DNA from: Nitrososphaerota archaeon
Lineage (GTDB): Archaea > Thermoproteota > Nitrososphaeria > Nitrososphaerales > Nitrosopumilaceae
Length of the DNA stretch: 35,219 bases
Direction: 5' to 3'
Assembly (NCBI GenBank): GCA_029782475.1
Contig: JARPSM010000046.1
Span: 1-35,219 of the forward strand
The notes beneath the pieces were generated by a model. It made no database searches. It was not told the origin of the DNA and saw only the letters and a list, made by a program, of their open reading frames with translations. Shown here piece after piece: positions 23,994 through 32,503 of the stretch (positions are counted from its first letter, which is position 1; each line of letters begins with the position of its first letter). A program made the translations under genes and the position numbers.

Positions 23994-25322
23994 ATGGTTC
24001 TGGATTCTGGAGATACAGCATGGATGCTTGTCGCAGGTAGTCTCGTGTTACTAATGATCCCTGCATTAGGTCTTTTTGAATCTGGACTTTTAAGAAAAAA
24101 GAATGCAGCATCAATTTTCATGCAGATCTTCTTTGGTTTAGCACTTTTGAGTGTCATGTGGTTTATTTTTGGATTTAGTGTTTCCTTTGGTGATTCAACT
24201 GCAGGATTAGTTGGAAATTTTGATTGGGTATTTCTTAAAGGAGTTCCATCTGATGCACCATTGGAACAATATGCTCCAACAATCCCTGGCGTATTATTTG
24301 TTAAATTCCAATTAATGTTTGCAGCAATTACTCCACTATTACTTACAGGAACTATTGCTGAAAGAATGAAATTTAATTCATTTATCATATTCATTGCAGC
24401 ATGGTCTATGCTAATCTACTATCCTCTAGTTCACTGGGTTTGGGGCGGTGGATGGTTAGCAGATCTTGGTGTTGTCGACTTTGCTGGTGGTATTGTAATT
24501 CATACAAGTGTTGGAATGGCAGCCCTTGCTGCCGCACTAGTACTTGGTAGAAGAAGAAACTATGGTCCTGCAATAATGATTCCTCATAGTATACCACTTG
24601 CTGTTTTAGGTTCTTCATTATTGTGGTTAGGATGGTTTGGTTTCAATGCAGGTAGTGCACTTTCAGCATCAGGCGGTGTTGCTGGTAATACAGTAATTGT
24701 AACTCACATGGCATCATCTGTATCTGCTTTAATTTGGGCAGGACTTTCATGGATTAGAACTGGAAAACCATCAGTTGTAGCTACAATTAACGGTGCAATT
24801 GCAGGTCTTGCTGGAATTACTCCTGCATCTGGATTTGTTAGTGCTGAACATGCATTTGTAATTGGTATTGCAATAGGCGTAATATCATACTCTGGTGTAG
24901 TGTTATTCAAAGAAAAATTAAAGATTGATGATGCACTTGATGTAAGCTCTGTTCACGGTGTTGCAGGTATTGTTGGTGCGTTAGCTATAGGAATTTTCGC
25001 AAGTACTGCAATTAATCCTGGAGGAGTAGATGGACTGTTATTTGGAAATTCAGATCAACTCTGGATTCAAGGAGTAGGTGTTGGTGTAGCAGCTGCTATG
25101 GGATTTGGTGGAACTTGGATAATTCTTCAAGTGTTAAAACATACTATAGGAATTCGAGTTTCTGCTGAAGTTGAGGATATAGGATTGGATATTAGTGAAC
25201 ATGCTGAATCTGCATATTCTGATGAGGAGGAATTTTTGTTAGATATGGATGATTATAAAGATGAATTACAAGAAAAAGATAAAATACTTTTTAAAAAGAA
25301 ATCAAACAGTGTTAAAAAATGA
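23994..25322 (+). CDS. amt: Ammonium transporter Amt
   Basis: A 442-residue Amt/MEP/Rh channel with about 11 membrane helices. The twin pore histidines are H170 (GGIVIHTSVG) and H321 (SSVHGVAGIVG). The N-terminus DSGDTAWMLVAGSLVLLM is typical of archaeal Amt, and the cytosolic tail (about 395-442) is long and acidic (AYSDEEEFLLDMDDYKDEL) then basic, a likely docking site for P-II or the next gene's product. It supplies ammonium, the energy source in ammonia-oxidising archaea. It overlaps the next gene by ATGA. Confidence 0.96.
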   Translation: MVLDSGDTAWMLVAGSLVLLMIPALGLFESGLLRKKNAASIFMQIFFGLALLSVMWFIFGFSVSFGDSTAGLVGNFDWVFLKGVPSDAPLEQYAPTIPGVLFVKFQLMFAAITPLLLTGTIAERMKFNSFIIFIAAWSMLIYYPLVHWVWGGGWLADLGVVDFAGGIVIHTSVGMAALAAALVLGRRRNYGPAIMIPHSIPLAVLGSSLLWLGWFGFNAGSALSASGGVAGNTVIVTHMASSVSALIWAGLSWIRTGKPSVVATINGAIAGLAGITPASGFVSAEHAFVIGIAIGVISYSGVVLFKEKLKIDDALDVSSVHGVAGIVGALAIGIFASTAINPGGVDGLLFGNSDQLWIQGVGVGVAAAMGFGGTWIILQVLKHTIGIRVSAEVEDIGLDISEHAESAYSDEEEFLLDMDDYKDELQEKDKILFKKKSNSVKK

Positions 25323-25684
25323 CAGTCAACTATGATGAATTATCAAAGCAAGTCCTTGATTTAGATCCTAAAGTTAGATTTGCTGGTGTTGCAAATAGTA
25401 AGGGTGAGATGATTGCTGGTGGACAAAAAGAAAATGTAGAAAAAATCTTAGATGGTGAAAATGTCAAGATGTCAATTCACTATGCATTGCAAAAAAGAGA
25501 TCTTTATACAAATTTAGCATACAAACTAGGCAAAGAACAATCATCAATTACAGAATATGCAATAGTTACTATGATTAGCATTCCAATTAATTCTAATGAC
25601 TTGTTTATGATTAGTACAGAACCAAGAGCAGATTATTTAAAAATCATTGATTTTGTTCATGCTGCCCTAAAAAATTCTGAATAA
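25319..25684 (+). CDS. Small cytosolic protein coupled to Amt (DUF6659-like)
   Basis: 121 residues without membrane segments: YDELSKQVLDLDPKVRFAGV, then NSKGEMIAGGQ and ending RADYLKIIDFVHAAL. The pattern of an N-terminal helix, a beta sheet with GVANSKGE and a closing helix resembles roadblock/profilin-like folds, seen in a thaumarchaeal family I recall as DUF6659. It overlaps amt by ATGA, so it is translated with the transporter. A regulatory or scaffold role near Amt is inferred. Confidence 0.7.
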   Translation: MTVNYDELSKQVLDLDPKVRFAGVANSKGEMIAGGQKENVEKILDGENVKMSIHYALQKRDLYTNLAYKLGKEQSSITEYAIVTMISIPINSNDLFMISTEPRADYLKIIDFVHAALKNSE

Positions 25685-25740
25685 AGGCAATTTTAGCCTC
25701 AAAATTTTTGTTTTTGAATTAAGAAATATCTCTTCTGATC

Positions 25741-27486
25741 TTATTTTCTTCTTTTAACTTCAAAAATACTGTAACCATATTTTTTCTTCATTTCAATAGA
25801 ACAGAATTGCGCAAATTCGTATTCATCAAAGTCTTTCAAAATTTCATATAGATTGATGCCAACTACTATACTATTTTTTGGACAAAGTGAATTTATCTTA
25901 AAACATCTATTTACGGTTGGCCCAAAAATATCTGAAATTTTTGAAGTAGTACTCTCAGCTACTTTTACAGAACCATATGTTGCACTAATTTTATAATCTA
26001 ATTCATCTATATTTTCTGCATTAAGTTCTTTTTTTAATTCACCATGAGATTCAATCATATTCAAACAACATTCTAAGATATTTTTCATTGCTTTGACATT
26101 ATTTGGATCAACATTTGCAAATCTAAACATTAAAGCATCTCCGATGTTTTTTACTATTTCTCCATTATATTTACGGACAATTTTTGCCATAAAATTAAGG
26201 AAAATTTCATACATTTTACTAACATCATCATCAGACAATCTAGATGATATTCTTGTAGAGTCTGTCATGTCAATAACACCTACACAATCATTTTGTTCAT
26301 GTTGAGAAAATTTTAACAAAATATCTTCTTGTTGTTTAATGACATCTTCTTTTTCTTTAATCTCAATTAATGATTCTTCTAGTTTTTGAGCCATTGAATC
26401 AAATGCATGTGATAATTCCCCAATTTCATCACCAGTTGCAATGTTTGTTCTTACTTCAAAATCTCCACTTGCAATTTTATTTGCCGCATTTTTTAATTTG
26501 AGTAATGGTCTTGAAATTGATTTTGATATTACAAATGCAACAATTCCCATTCCTAGTGTAATTACAATTCCAGTATAGAATATTCTATTTTGAAGGATAT
26601 CTATTGGTTTTTCTACTTCTGCCTGATCAATTTCTACAAGTAATACGATGCCTAAATCATCTGCGCAATAAGATGATCCATAAATTGGAACATTCCTGTA
26701 ATCTTCATAAAATCCTAAAAATTCTTCTCCTTGATTGAAACATTTCTGTACAGCTAATGTATCCACTTTTTGTTTGAATACTACATCTTCAATAAATCTA
26801 GATTCAGATAACATCATTAATTGATTATTTACAATGTATACTTCACCAGATTCCCCTAATCCACTTCTATTGACTAAAACATTATCAATTGAAGATGTTC
26901 TCATTCTAGAAATTATCACTCCTATGGATTCATCACCTATTTTACTGTCATCTGCAAAAATTGGTGAGATAACAACTATTTTTTTACCAATTTCTGCTGA
27001 TTCAAACACAACAAATGATTCTTTTAATCCTCTTTGAAAGAATTCATCTTCAATGAAATCTTCATTTGTATTACCACCAAGAGAAAAAAATATTTTCCCA
27101 TCGTTTCCAATAATTTTAGTATCTTCAAATCCTATGGAATATCCAATCAATTCTTGGAATGCTTGAATTTGAATTAAAAAATGTCTACGATTATTTTCTT
27201 GAGATTCTTTTAATTTGTCTTTAGGAATTTGATTCATTTCGGAAACCAATAATTGAATCATAGGATCATTTGCAAGAATATTATTTTGTTCAATCCTTGA
27301 TTCAAAAAGTAATCTTAGTGTATCTCCTCTTACAATTGATTCTCCAAATAATTGATCACCTACTCTTTCAACTATAATTTGATCTGCATAGTTGAAGCTT
27401 AGAAATCCTGTTATTGAAAGAGCAACAACTGATACAATCATTACCAGAAAAATGAATTTTTTACTTAAATTAAATGAGATTGCCAT
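25741..27486 (-). CDS. Membrane receptor adenylate/guanylate cyclase (Cache-HAMP-cyclase)
   Basis: 581 residues. TM1 about 11-30; an extracellular double-Cache-like sensor about 35-295 (FSLGGNTNEDF, GESGEVYIVNN, AQKC/YC cysteines); TM2 about 303-321; HAMP about 320-375 (ISRPLLKLKNAANKIASGDF); a coiled-coil linker; then a class III cyclase domain from about 400 (VGVIDMTDST with metal D406, KNIGDALMFRF with D450, IFGPTVNRCFKI). Both metal aspartates are present, so it is probably catalytic. It should make a cyclic nucleotide in response to a small extracellular ligand. Single gene on the minus strand. Confidence 0.9.
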   Translation of the reverse strand: MAISFNLSKKFIFLVMIVSVVALSITGFLSFNYADQIIVERVGDQLFGESIVRGDTLRLLFESRIEQNNILANDPMIQLLVSEMNQIPKDKLKESQENNRRHFLIQIQAFQELIGYSIGFEDTKIIGNDGKIFFSLGGNTNEDFIEDEFFQRGLKESFVVFESAEIGKKIVVISPIFADDSKIGDESIGVIISRMRTSSIDNVLVNRSGLGESGEVYIVNNQLMMLSESRFIEDVVFKQKVDTLAVQKCFNQGEEFLGFYEDYRNVPIYGSSYCADDLGIVLLVEIDQAEVEKPIDILQNRIFYTGIVITLGMGIVAFVISKSISRPLLKLKNAANKIASGDFEVRTNIATGDEIGELSHAFDSMAQKLEESLIEIKEKEDVIKQQEDILLKFSQHEQNDCVGVIDMTDSTRISSRLSDDDVSKMYEIFLNFMAKIVRKYNGEIVKNIGDALMFRFANVDPNNVKAMKNILECCLNMIESHGELKKELNAENIDELDYKISATYGSVKVAESTTSKISDIFGPTVNRCFKINSLCPKNSIVVGINLYEILKDFDEYEFAQFCSIEMKKKYGYSIFEVKRRK

Positions 27487-27624
27487 TTTTGTTCTATGTA
27501 TTCTTTATACAAATATCACTCTTTTTGAGTATATTATGCCTGTAGTAATTCTTTGAATTGATAATTGCTTGCAATGTTGAAAATGACCTCTAGTTTTTAA
27601 TTAATTGAATTATGGCTATAAAAT

Positions 27625-28617
27625 ATGAATTTTTTGCTATATTTTTTACTTTTTATGATTTTGGCTTTTACATCTTTTGCATATGCTGAAGAATACGTTA
27701 TTGATATTCCAATAGGGGCATACAATCCAGAACTAAATACTGTAGCAGAAGTGTGGTATGATCCACCTCGATTGTTTGTAACTGTAGGTGATACTGTAAT
27801 CTGGTATAATGATGACAAAGAAGGTCATACTGTTACAAGTGGAGAAGGTTCAGGAAGATTTGGTTGGATGAGTGATAATTTTGGAAAACCAAATGGAGTT
27901 TTTGATAGTGGCAGATTTATGCCAGGCAAATCTTGGTCATACACATTTGAGGATTCCGGTACATTTTCTTATTATTGTACCATTCATCCATGGATGGAAG
28001 GAATTTTAATTGTAGAAAAACAAATTCCTGATTATCCACATGATGCAACTGGCACAAAGTTGGAATTTCCTTTGTTACAATATACACCAGACAGAAACAT
28101 AGAAGTAAATCTATCGTGGGATCCTCCAGTTATTAAAATTCATGAAAAAATTCAATTTGTTTATCAATTCTATGATCCACAAACAAATTCTAATCTTGCA
28201 GAAATGAAATATAATTTTATAATTTTTCAAAATGGACAAGAAATTTTTAGAGATGAAGGACTAAGTCAAATTGGAGGAGATTATAGAAATTTTGTTTTTA
28301 GTGATTCTGGATCTATCATAGTGAGAATAGAAGGAATTCAATCACCTTCAATTTTTGCTGAGGAAAGTGTTACTGTGTTTGGAGACATTGAAAGTAAAGA
28401 ACAACGTTCTGTTGATTTTACTACTGCAGTTTATGATAATCCGGAAAAAACATCCCATGAAACCTATCATACAAAGCCGGCTCAAAGATTAACAACATAT
28501 TACGAATTAATGTTATTCATTATTCTTGTTCCAGGTATAATGTTCCTTGTAGCTATGTTTTGGCTAAAGCAGAAACCTAAAATCAAAGATGATACACCGG
28601 GTGCTATTAAAATTTAA
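27625..28617 (+). CDS. Membrane-anchored blue copper protein (plastocyanin-like)
   Basis: 330 residues: signal peptide to about residue 21 (FAYAEE), a cupredoxin domain about 25-132 and a second beta-sandwich domain about 145-260. A C-terminal transmembrane helix (YELMLFIILVPGIMFLVAMFWL) follows, with a short basic tail. The type 1 copper ligands are visible: H68 (GHTVTS), C118, H121 and M124 (CTIHPWM). Such proteins are thought to replace cytochrome c as electron carriers in ammonia-oxidising archaea. It faces outside the cell, anchored by its C-terminus. Confidence 0.92.
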   Translation: MNFLLYFLLFMILAFTSFAYAEEYVIDIPIGAYNPELNTVAEVWYDPPRLFVTVGDTVIWYNDDKEGHTVTSGEGSGRFGWMSDNFGKPNGVFDSGRFMPGKSWSYTFEDSGTFSYYCTIHPWMEGILIVEKQIPDYPHDATGTKLEFPLLQYTPDRNIEVNLSWDPPVIKIHEKIQFVYQFYDPQTNSNLAEMKYNFIIFQNGQEIFRDEGLSQIGGDYRNFVFSDSGSIIVRIEGIQSPSIFAEESVTVFGDIESKEQRSVDFTTAVYDNPEKTSHETYHTKPAQRLTTYYELMLFIILVPGIMFLVAMFWLKQKPKIKDDTPGAIKI

Positions 28618-28644
28618 AATAATAAAAAGAAATTAAAAATTGAT

Positions 28645-28667
28645 GAATTAATCTAATCGATTAATTC
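28645..28667. terminator. Inverted repeat between convergent genes
   Basis: GAATTAATC-TAATC-GATTAATTC is a perfect 9-bp stem with a 5-nt loop. It overlaps the last codons of the ferredoxin gene and lies between two convergent genes, with a T-rich run beyond it on the minus strand. A bidirectional transcription end is possible; archaeal termination relies mostly on T runs. Confidence 0.35.
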
Positions 28668-28952
28668 AGTCCAACCTTTGACGAAGACTGAGTTCTTGTA
28701 GAGTGGAACTGGTTGTCCAACAGTAAAGTCCATTGGTCGCATCCAAAAGATTGCTTTTGTTGGGCATACACCAATGCATGCACCATCTGAAATACATCTT
28801 TCTGGGTAGAACACAAATGCTTTACCTCTCTTCCAGCCTTCAACTGGTTTTACTCTTAGGACATCTGGTCCAAGTGTGGTACAGATTTCTACACATAGTG
28901 CGCATCCGATACACATTTGTTCACTGATGTCTGGAATTATTCCTACAGGCAT
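28653..28952 (-). CDS. Two-cluster ferredoxin
   Basis: 99 residues. Cluster I ligands are C14, C17, C20, C24 (CIGCALCVEIC). Cluster II reads RCISDGACIGVCP: C53, C59 and C63 plus D56 in place of the second Cys. An Asp at this position occurs in some archaeal ferredoxins with a 3Fe/4Fe interconvertible cluster. A 27-residue insert separates the motifs, and a tail of about 29 residues follows. It would carry electrons in the cytosol. A strong TATA box and tandem upstream repeats point to high, controlled expression. Confidence 0.93.
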   Translation of the reverse strand: MPVGIIPDISEQMCIGCALCVEICTTLGPDVLRVKPVEGWKRGKAFVFYPERCISDGACIGVCPTKAIFWMRPMDFTVGQPVPLYKNSVFVKGWTELID

Positions 28953-28978
28953 AATGAATTATTTCTTGATTTGATCTT

Positions 28979-28986
28979 TATATAAT
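28979..28986 (-). promoter_or_regulatory. TATA box of the ferredoxin gene
   Basis: TATATAAT-type box (ATTATATA on the minus strand) about 27-34 bp before ATG 28952, suggesting a leaderless transcript. Confidence 0.6.
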
Positions 28987-28992
28987 TTACCT

Positions 28993-29038
28993 TGAAATAT
29001 CGTACTATAACGGTGTTTGATATTTCATAACGGCGTTT
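28993..29038. promoter_or_regulatory. Tandem and inverted repeats upstream of ferredoxin TATA
   Basis: ATAACGGTGTTT (29007-29018) and ATAACGGCGTTT (29027-29038) differ at one base and are spaced 20 bp apart, two helical turns. Interleaved with them is a perfect 9-bp inverted repeat, TGAAATATC (28993-29001) and GATATTTCA (29019-29027). The block starts 7 bp upstream of the TATA box, where archaeal activators bind. A binding site for a dimeric regulator is inferred. Confidence 0.5.
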
Positions 29039-29063
29039 TAATTTTGATCGCTATCATGGATCT

Positions 29064-29660
29064 TTATTTTCTATTTCCATCTGTTTGTTCTAAAGTGCTA
29101 ATTACCAAGTTATTTTCAGTTTTTTTAAGAAAATAAACACCAGTTTTTTCTGATTTGATTACATGTCTTCCACCTGGTGAAAGAACCCAACCATCATTTT
29201 CCTTTTTTCGTGCGATTCCAGTTATCAGAACAGATGATTTAACATGATTCCCAATTGATGAGAGTAACATTACACATGAATTAATGAATATGGCTGATTC
29301 TAAATCATCAAACAAATTGTAGACTCCATTAAAGGAGTCAATAATTACCAAAAATCTGTTTTTTGATACTTTGGAAATAATTTCTGAGAATTTTTCTTCC
29401 CAATCTGCTTTATCTGGGCAAAAGATTGTTAAATTTTCTTTTTTCTGAATCATTTTAGATTCGACATATCCTGTGTATAGTAAATCCATGTCAATGAAAA
29501 TTATTGGATCTTCAGTTGAATTGATTAATTTATCAAGAAATTCAATTTTGTGGAATGGTTTTGAACATAAAATAACATTTGGATTATTTTGTTCAAATTT
29601 AATTTGAATTTGTGTTAAATCATTACCAATAATTTGCTCAGGATTTTTATCCAACACCAA
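29064..29660 (-). CDS. RecA/KaiC-like protein without a clear Walker A
   Basis: 198 residues. A Walker B-like strand (FLVIIDSFNGVYNLF), a helix and strand SSVLITGIARKK, and the closing GGRHVIKSEKTGVYFLKK recall the RecA/KaiC fold. The N-terminal half, where a P-loop should be, has only LCSKPFHKIEFLD, so ATP binding is doubtful. The start is TTG 29660 or GTG 29657. Thaumarchaea carry many such degenerate ATPase-like proteins. It diverges from the class V aminotransferase gene with about 23 bp between starts. Function unknown. Confidence 0.6.
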   Translation of the reverse strand: MVLDKNPEQIIGNDLTQIQIKFEQNNPNVILCSKPFHKIEFLDKLINSTEDPIIFIDMDLLYTGYVESKMIQKKENLTIFCPDKADWEEKFSEIISKVSKNRFLVIIDSFNGVYNLFDDLESAIFINSCVMLLSSIGNHVKSSVLITGIARKKENDGWVLSPGGRHVIKSEKTGVYFLKKTENNLVISTLEQTDGNRK

Positions 29661-29683
29661 ATTAGCATTCTACAGATATAATA

Positions 29684-30835
29684 ATGAATTTGGTATCTAA
29701 AGACATTTCAGATGATTTTCCAACCTCCGAGAAAATCTATCTCAATAATGCATCTGTTTCTTTAATGCCTACTCAAAGCATTAAAGCCATGAAAGAATTT
29801 CTAACCACATACAATTCTATTGGCCCTGATTCAAAAGAATCAGAACCTTTTGTAAATGATAAATTACAAAATGTACGAAAAACTATTGCAAAAATCATTT
29901 CTTGTCAACCTGATGAAGTTGTTCTTACTCAAAGTACCACTGATGGAATAAACTTTGTAGCAAATGGATTATCTTTTGGTGATGACTCTAATATGATAAT
30001 TCGTGGAATGACACATGAACACCATTCAAATTTTTACCCATGGATTAAATTACAAGAAAAAATATCCATTCAAAATTTACTCATTGATGATGATGGTTTT
30101 TTCAAATTAGATGATTTAGAATCACTTGTTAATGACAAAACAAAACTAGTTGCACTTAGCCATGTATTGTATAATACTGGTGCAATCATACCTGTAGAAG
30201 AAATAGGAAAAATTCTTGAAGATAAGGTTCCATTTTTCATTGACAGTGCACAAAGTATAGGTTGTATTGGAGATATCGATGTTTCGAAAATTAAATGTGA
30301 TTTTATGTCATTTAATGGATCCAAATGGCTTTGTGGTCCTATGGGCACAGGATTATTTTATTGTAAAAAAAGTTCTAGTAATTTATTAGAACCCAAAACC
30401 ATTGGCGGCGAATCTGCAATCATTTCAGATGATTCAAAATTAACATACAAAGAATTACCAGATAAATTTCAAACCGGATTTAGAAATTATGTGGGAATTG
30501 TTGGATTAGAATCATCTGCCAATTATTTATTAAAATTTGGAATGAATAATATTCGCGAGAAAAATCAAAACTTGTCTAATCTTTTTAGAGAAGAATTGTC
30601 AAAAATTCCAAATGTTATTTTGTATGGGCCAGAGAATCCAAACGTTAGAACCAGTATTGTATCTTTTAACATCAAAGGATTTGATTCACAACAAGTTGTT
30701 GATAAACTTGAAAAACAAAATATCATTTTAGCAGTAAGGGAAATCATGGAACAAAAGATTGTACGTGTATCTCCACACTTTTTTAATACTGAATCTCAGA
30801 TTTTAGATGTAATTGATGCTATAAAGAAATTATAG
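29684..30835 (+). CDS. Class V PLP aminotransferase (not a Cys desulfurase)
   Basis: 383 residues of the SufS/NifS/isopenicillin-epimerase group. The PLP site has D187 (FIDSAQS) and Schiff-base lysine K214 (FNGSKWLCGP). The region that carries the catalytic Cys in SufS (RSGHHC) reads ILAVREIMEQKIVRVSPHFF here, with no Cys, so a desulfurase role is unlikely; an aminotransferase, lyase or kynureninase-like reaction is more plausible. It converges on the Lrp-type gene with a 6-bp overlap. Confidence 0.88.
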   Translation: MNLVSKDISDDFPTSEKIYLNNASVSLMPTQSIKAMKEFLTTYNSIGPDSKESEPFVNDKLQNVRKTIAKIISCQPDEVVLTQSTTDGINFVANGLSFGDDSNMIIRGMTHEHHSNFYPWIKLQEKISIQNLLIDDDGFFKLDDLESLVNDKTKLVALSHVLYNTGAIIPVEEIGKILEDKVPFFIDSAQSIGCIGDIDVSKIKCDFMSFNGSKWLCGPMGTGLFYCKKSSSNLLEPKTIGGESAIISDDSKLTYKELPDKFQTGFRNYVGIVGLESSANYLLKFGMNNIREKNQNLSNLFREELSKIPNVILYGPENPNVRTSIVSFNIKGFDSQQVVDKLEKQNIILAVREIMEQKIVRVSPHFFNTESQILDVIDAIKKL

Positions 30836-31102
30836 GTTTTCTTGTTCTTCTATTACCATCATTGTTAGTGTAGATTGAACTTTGTTAATTTTTCTAACTT
30901 TGTTGGTAATGATTACACGTAATTTTTCAGCATCATTTGAAGTTAATTTTAGGACAACATCGTATACTCCGTATACGCCTTGAACTTCATATTTTACATC
31001 TTCTTTTTCAAGAATTTGTTTTACTTCACTAATGATTGATTCATCTGATCCTAAATCGGAATTTAATAGAACATATGCTGTAGGCACAAGTGGTTTTTTC
31101 AT
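30830..31102 (-). CDS. Stand-alone Lrp/AsnC ligand-binding (RAM) domain protein
   Basis: 90 residues with the alpha-beta RAM domain only: PTAYVLLNSDLGSDESII, VQGVYGVYDVVLKL (the conserved GxYD turn), and LTMMVIEEQ. No winged-helix DNA-binding domain is present, and the next ATG upstream does not add one. Such proteins form oligomers that sense amino acids and may act on full-length Lrp regulators. Confidence 0.85.
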   Translation of the reverse strand: MKKPLVPTAYVLLNSDLGSDESIISEVKQILEKEDVKYEVQGVYGVYDVVLKLTSNDAEKLRVIITNKVRKINKVQSTLTMMVIEEQENL

Positions 31103-31162
31103 GAGACAGTATTTAACTTTTCATCCTTTAAAATTGATTAATCACCAATACGTTGTGATAAT

Positions 31163-31804
31163 GTGAAACCATTAGATTTGTCACTTACAATATCAGAATC
31201 TATTCCAAGTTTTCCTGGTTCTCCAACTCCTCAATTCATTGATTGGTCAGATATAGCACATGATGGGTATAATCTTGAATTATTATTCCTAAGTTCACAT
31301 ACAGGAACGCATCTAGATGCCCCTTATCATTTTGATAAAAATGGATTAAAAATACATCAAATCCCTCTTGATAGGCTTTTTGGAAAAGCAATTCTAATCA
31401 AACTCAAAAAATCAAAGAATGCTGCTATTACTAAATCAGATATCACATCATTTGAAAAAAAGAATAGTAAAATACCAAATCATTCTTCAATCTTTTTCTT
31501 TACAGATTGGCAAAAAAATCTGAAAAAAAATAATTATTTTACTGAAAATCCTGGATTAGATGCATCATCTGCAAAATATCTTGCATCTAAAAAAATTAAC
31601 TTAGTTGGTATAGATTCTCCAAGTATAGATCTTGGAAATGATGAATCATTCTCTGTACATCATATATTATCTAAAAATAATATTTTGATAGTAGAAAATT
31701 TGGCAAATATGAATAAAATACGATCTTTAAAATTTAATTTCATAATTCTTCCATTAAAGCTAAAAGATGCCACAGGTTCCCCTGTTCGTGCAGTAGCATC
31801 ATAA
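31163..31804 (+). CDS. Cyclase family metal-dependent hydrolase (kynurenine formamidase-like)
   Basis: 213 residues with the metal motif HTGTHLDAPYHF and GIDSPSID, diagnostic of the cyclase/arylformamidase (PF04199-type) family. These enzymes hydrolyse amides or open cyclic substrates using a bound metal. The start is GTG 31163, giving the normal family N-terminus (PLDLSLTISESIPSFPGSP). The substrate is unknown. It diverges from the RAM-domain gene. Confidence 0.88.
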   Translation: MKPLDLSLTISESIPSFPGSPTPQFIDWSDIAHDGYNLELLFLSSHTGTHLDAPYHFDKNGLKIHQIPLDRLFGKAILIKLKKSKNAAITKSDITSFEKKNSKIPNHSSIFFFTDWQKNLKKNNYFTENPGLDASSAKYLASKKINLVGIDSPSIDLGNDESFSVHHILSKNNILIVENLANMNKIRSLKFNFIILPLKLKDATGSPVRAVAS

Positions 31805-31850
31805 TCGGACTTACGTAATACTAAAAATACAGAGTAATCCTAAATTCAAC

Positions 31851-32345
31851 ATGAGTAAACCTGGTAATATTTGGAGAAAGGTTCACGGTAAAATTACAAA
31901 AAAACCCACAAACTTTTCTTGGTTAATTGAAGAAAAATTAGCAGGTTCAGGTATTCCAACAAGTTTGGATGAATTTGATTGGCTTCTAAATCAAGGAGTT
32001 AAATCAATTGTAACTATGACTGAACAATCACTACCAGATGAATGGGTTGATAATATTGGGTATCTTCATGTTCCAACTCCTGATTTTACAGCTCCTGATA
32101 TGGATAGAATAGACTCAGCAGTTGATTTCATTCATGAACAAATTAAAAATGATCAAGCCGTAATGGTTCATTGTGCAGCTGGAATGGGAAGAGCTGGAAC
32201 AATACTTGCTTGTTATTTTATAAAATACAAAAAATTTTCAGCTATTAATGCAATTAAAAAAATCCGAGAAGAAAGACCAGGTTCAATTCAATCTGAAGTA
32301 CAAGAATTAGCTATCGGATTTTATGAAAAACATGTAAGAAATTAG
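31851..32345 (+). CDS. Dual-specificity protein phosphatase-like
   Basis: 164 residues of the cysteine phosphatase fold. The signature VHCAAGMGRAGT gives nucleophile C108 and R114 (CX5R), with a likely general acid D78 in PTPDFTAPD. It could remove phosphate from Tyr/Ser/Thr in proteins or from RNA or lipid substrates. Monocistronic, followed by two convergent small genes. Confidence 0.9.
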   Translation: MSKPGNIWRKVHGKITKKPTNFSWLIEEKLAGSGIPTSLDEFDWLLNQGVKSIVTMTEQSLPDEWVDNIGYLHVPTPDFTAPDMDRIDSAVDFIHEQIKNDQAVMVHCAAGMGRAGTILACYFIKYKKFSAINAIKKIREERPGSIQSEVQELAIGFYEKHVRN

Positions 32346-32346
32346 T

Positions 32347-32493
32347 TTAAACAAATTCTGAAACCAATTTTCCATCTACAACTTTAATCTTCAAGGTTTT
32401 ATCTTCTTGAAAAAACAAAGTTAATCCACCGTCTGCATCAGGATCTTCTACTTTCACAAGTTCTAACATTTTGATTGGGTCAAATTTTTCCAT
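32347..32493 (-). CDS. 48-residue protein, paralogue of its neighbour
   Basis: Too short for a usual ORF cut-off. Starts ATG 32493: EKFDPIKMLELVKVEDPDAD, then GGLTLFFQEDKTLKIKVVDGKLVSEFV. The layout (a proline-containing start, LE.V..EDPD..DG, then a beta hairpin with VDGK) matches the adjacent 50-residue ORF. It begins 10 bp after that ORF's stop, so both are on one mRNA. No family is recognised. Confidence 0.65.
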   Translation of the reverse strand: MEKFDPIKMLELVKVEDPDADGGLTLFFQEDKTLKIKVVDGKLVSEFV

Positions 32494-32503
32494 TCATATT
32501 CAC

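Noticed and set aside
29684-30835. Cysteine desulfurase call
   Set aside because: The catalytic Cys of SufS/NifS is absent from the C-terminal loop.
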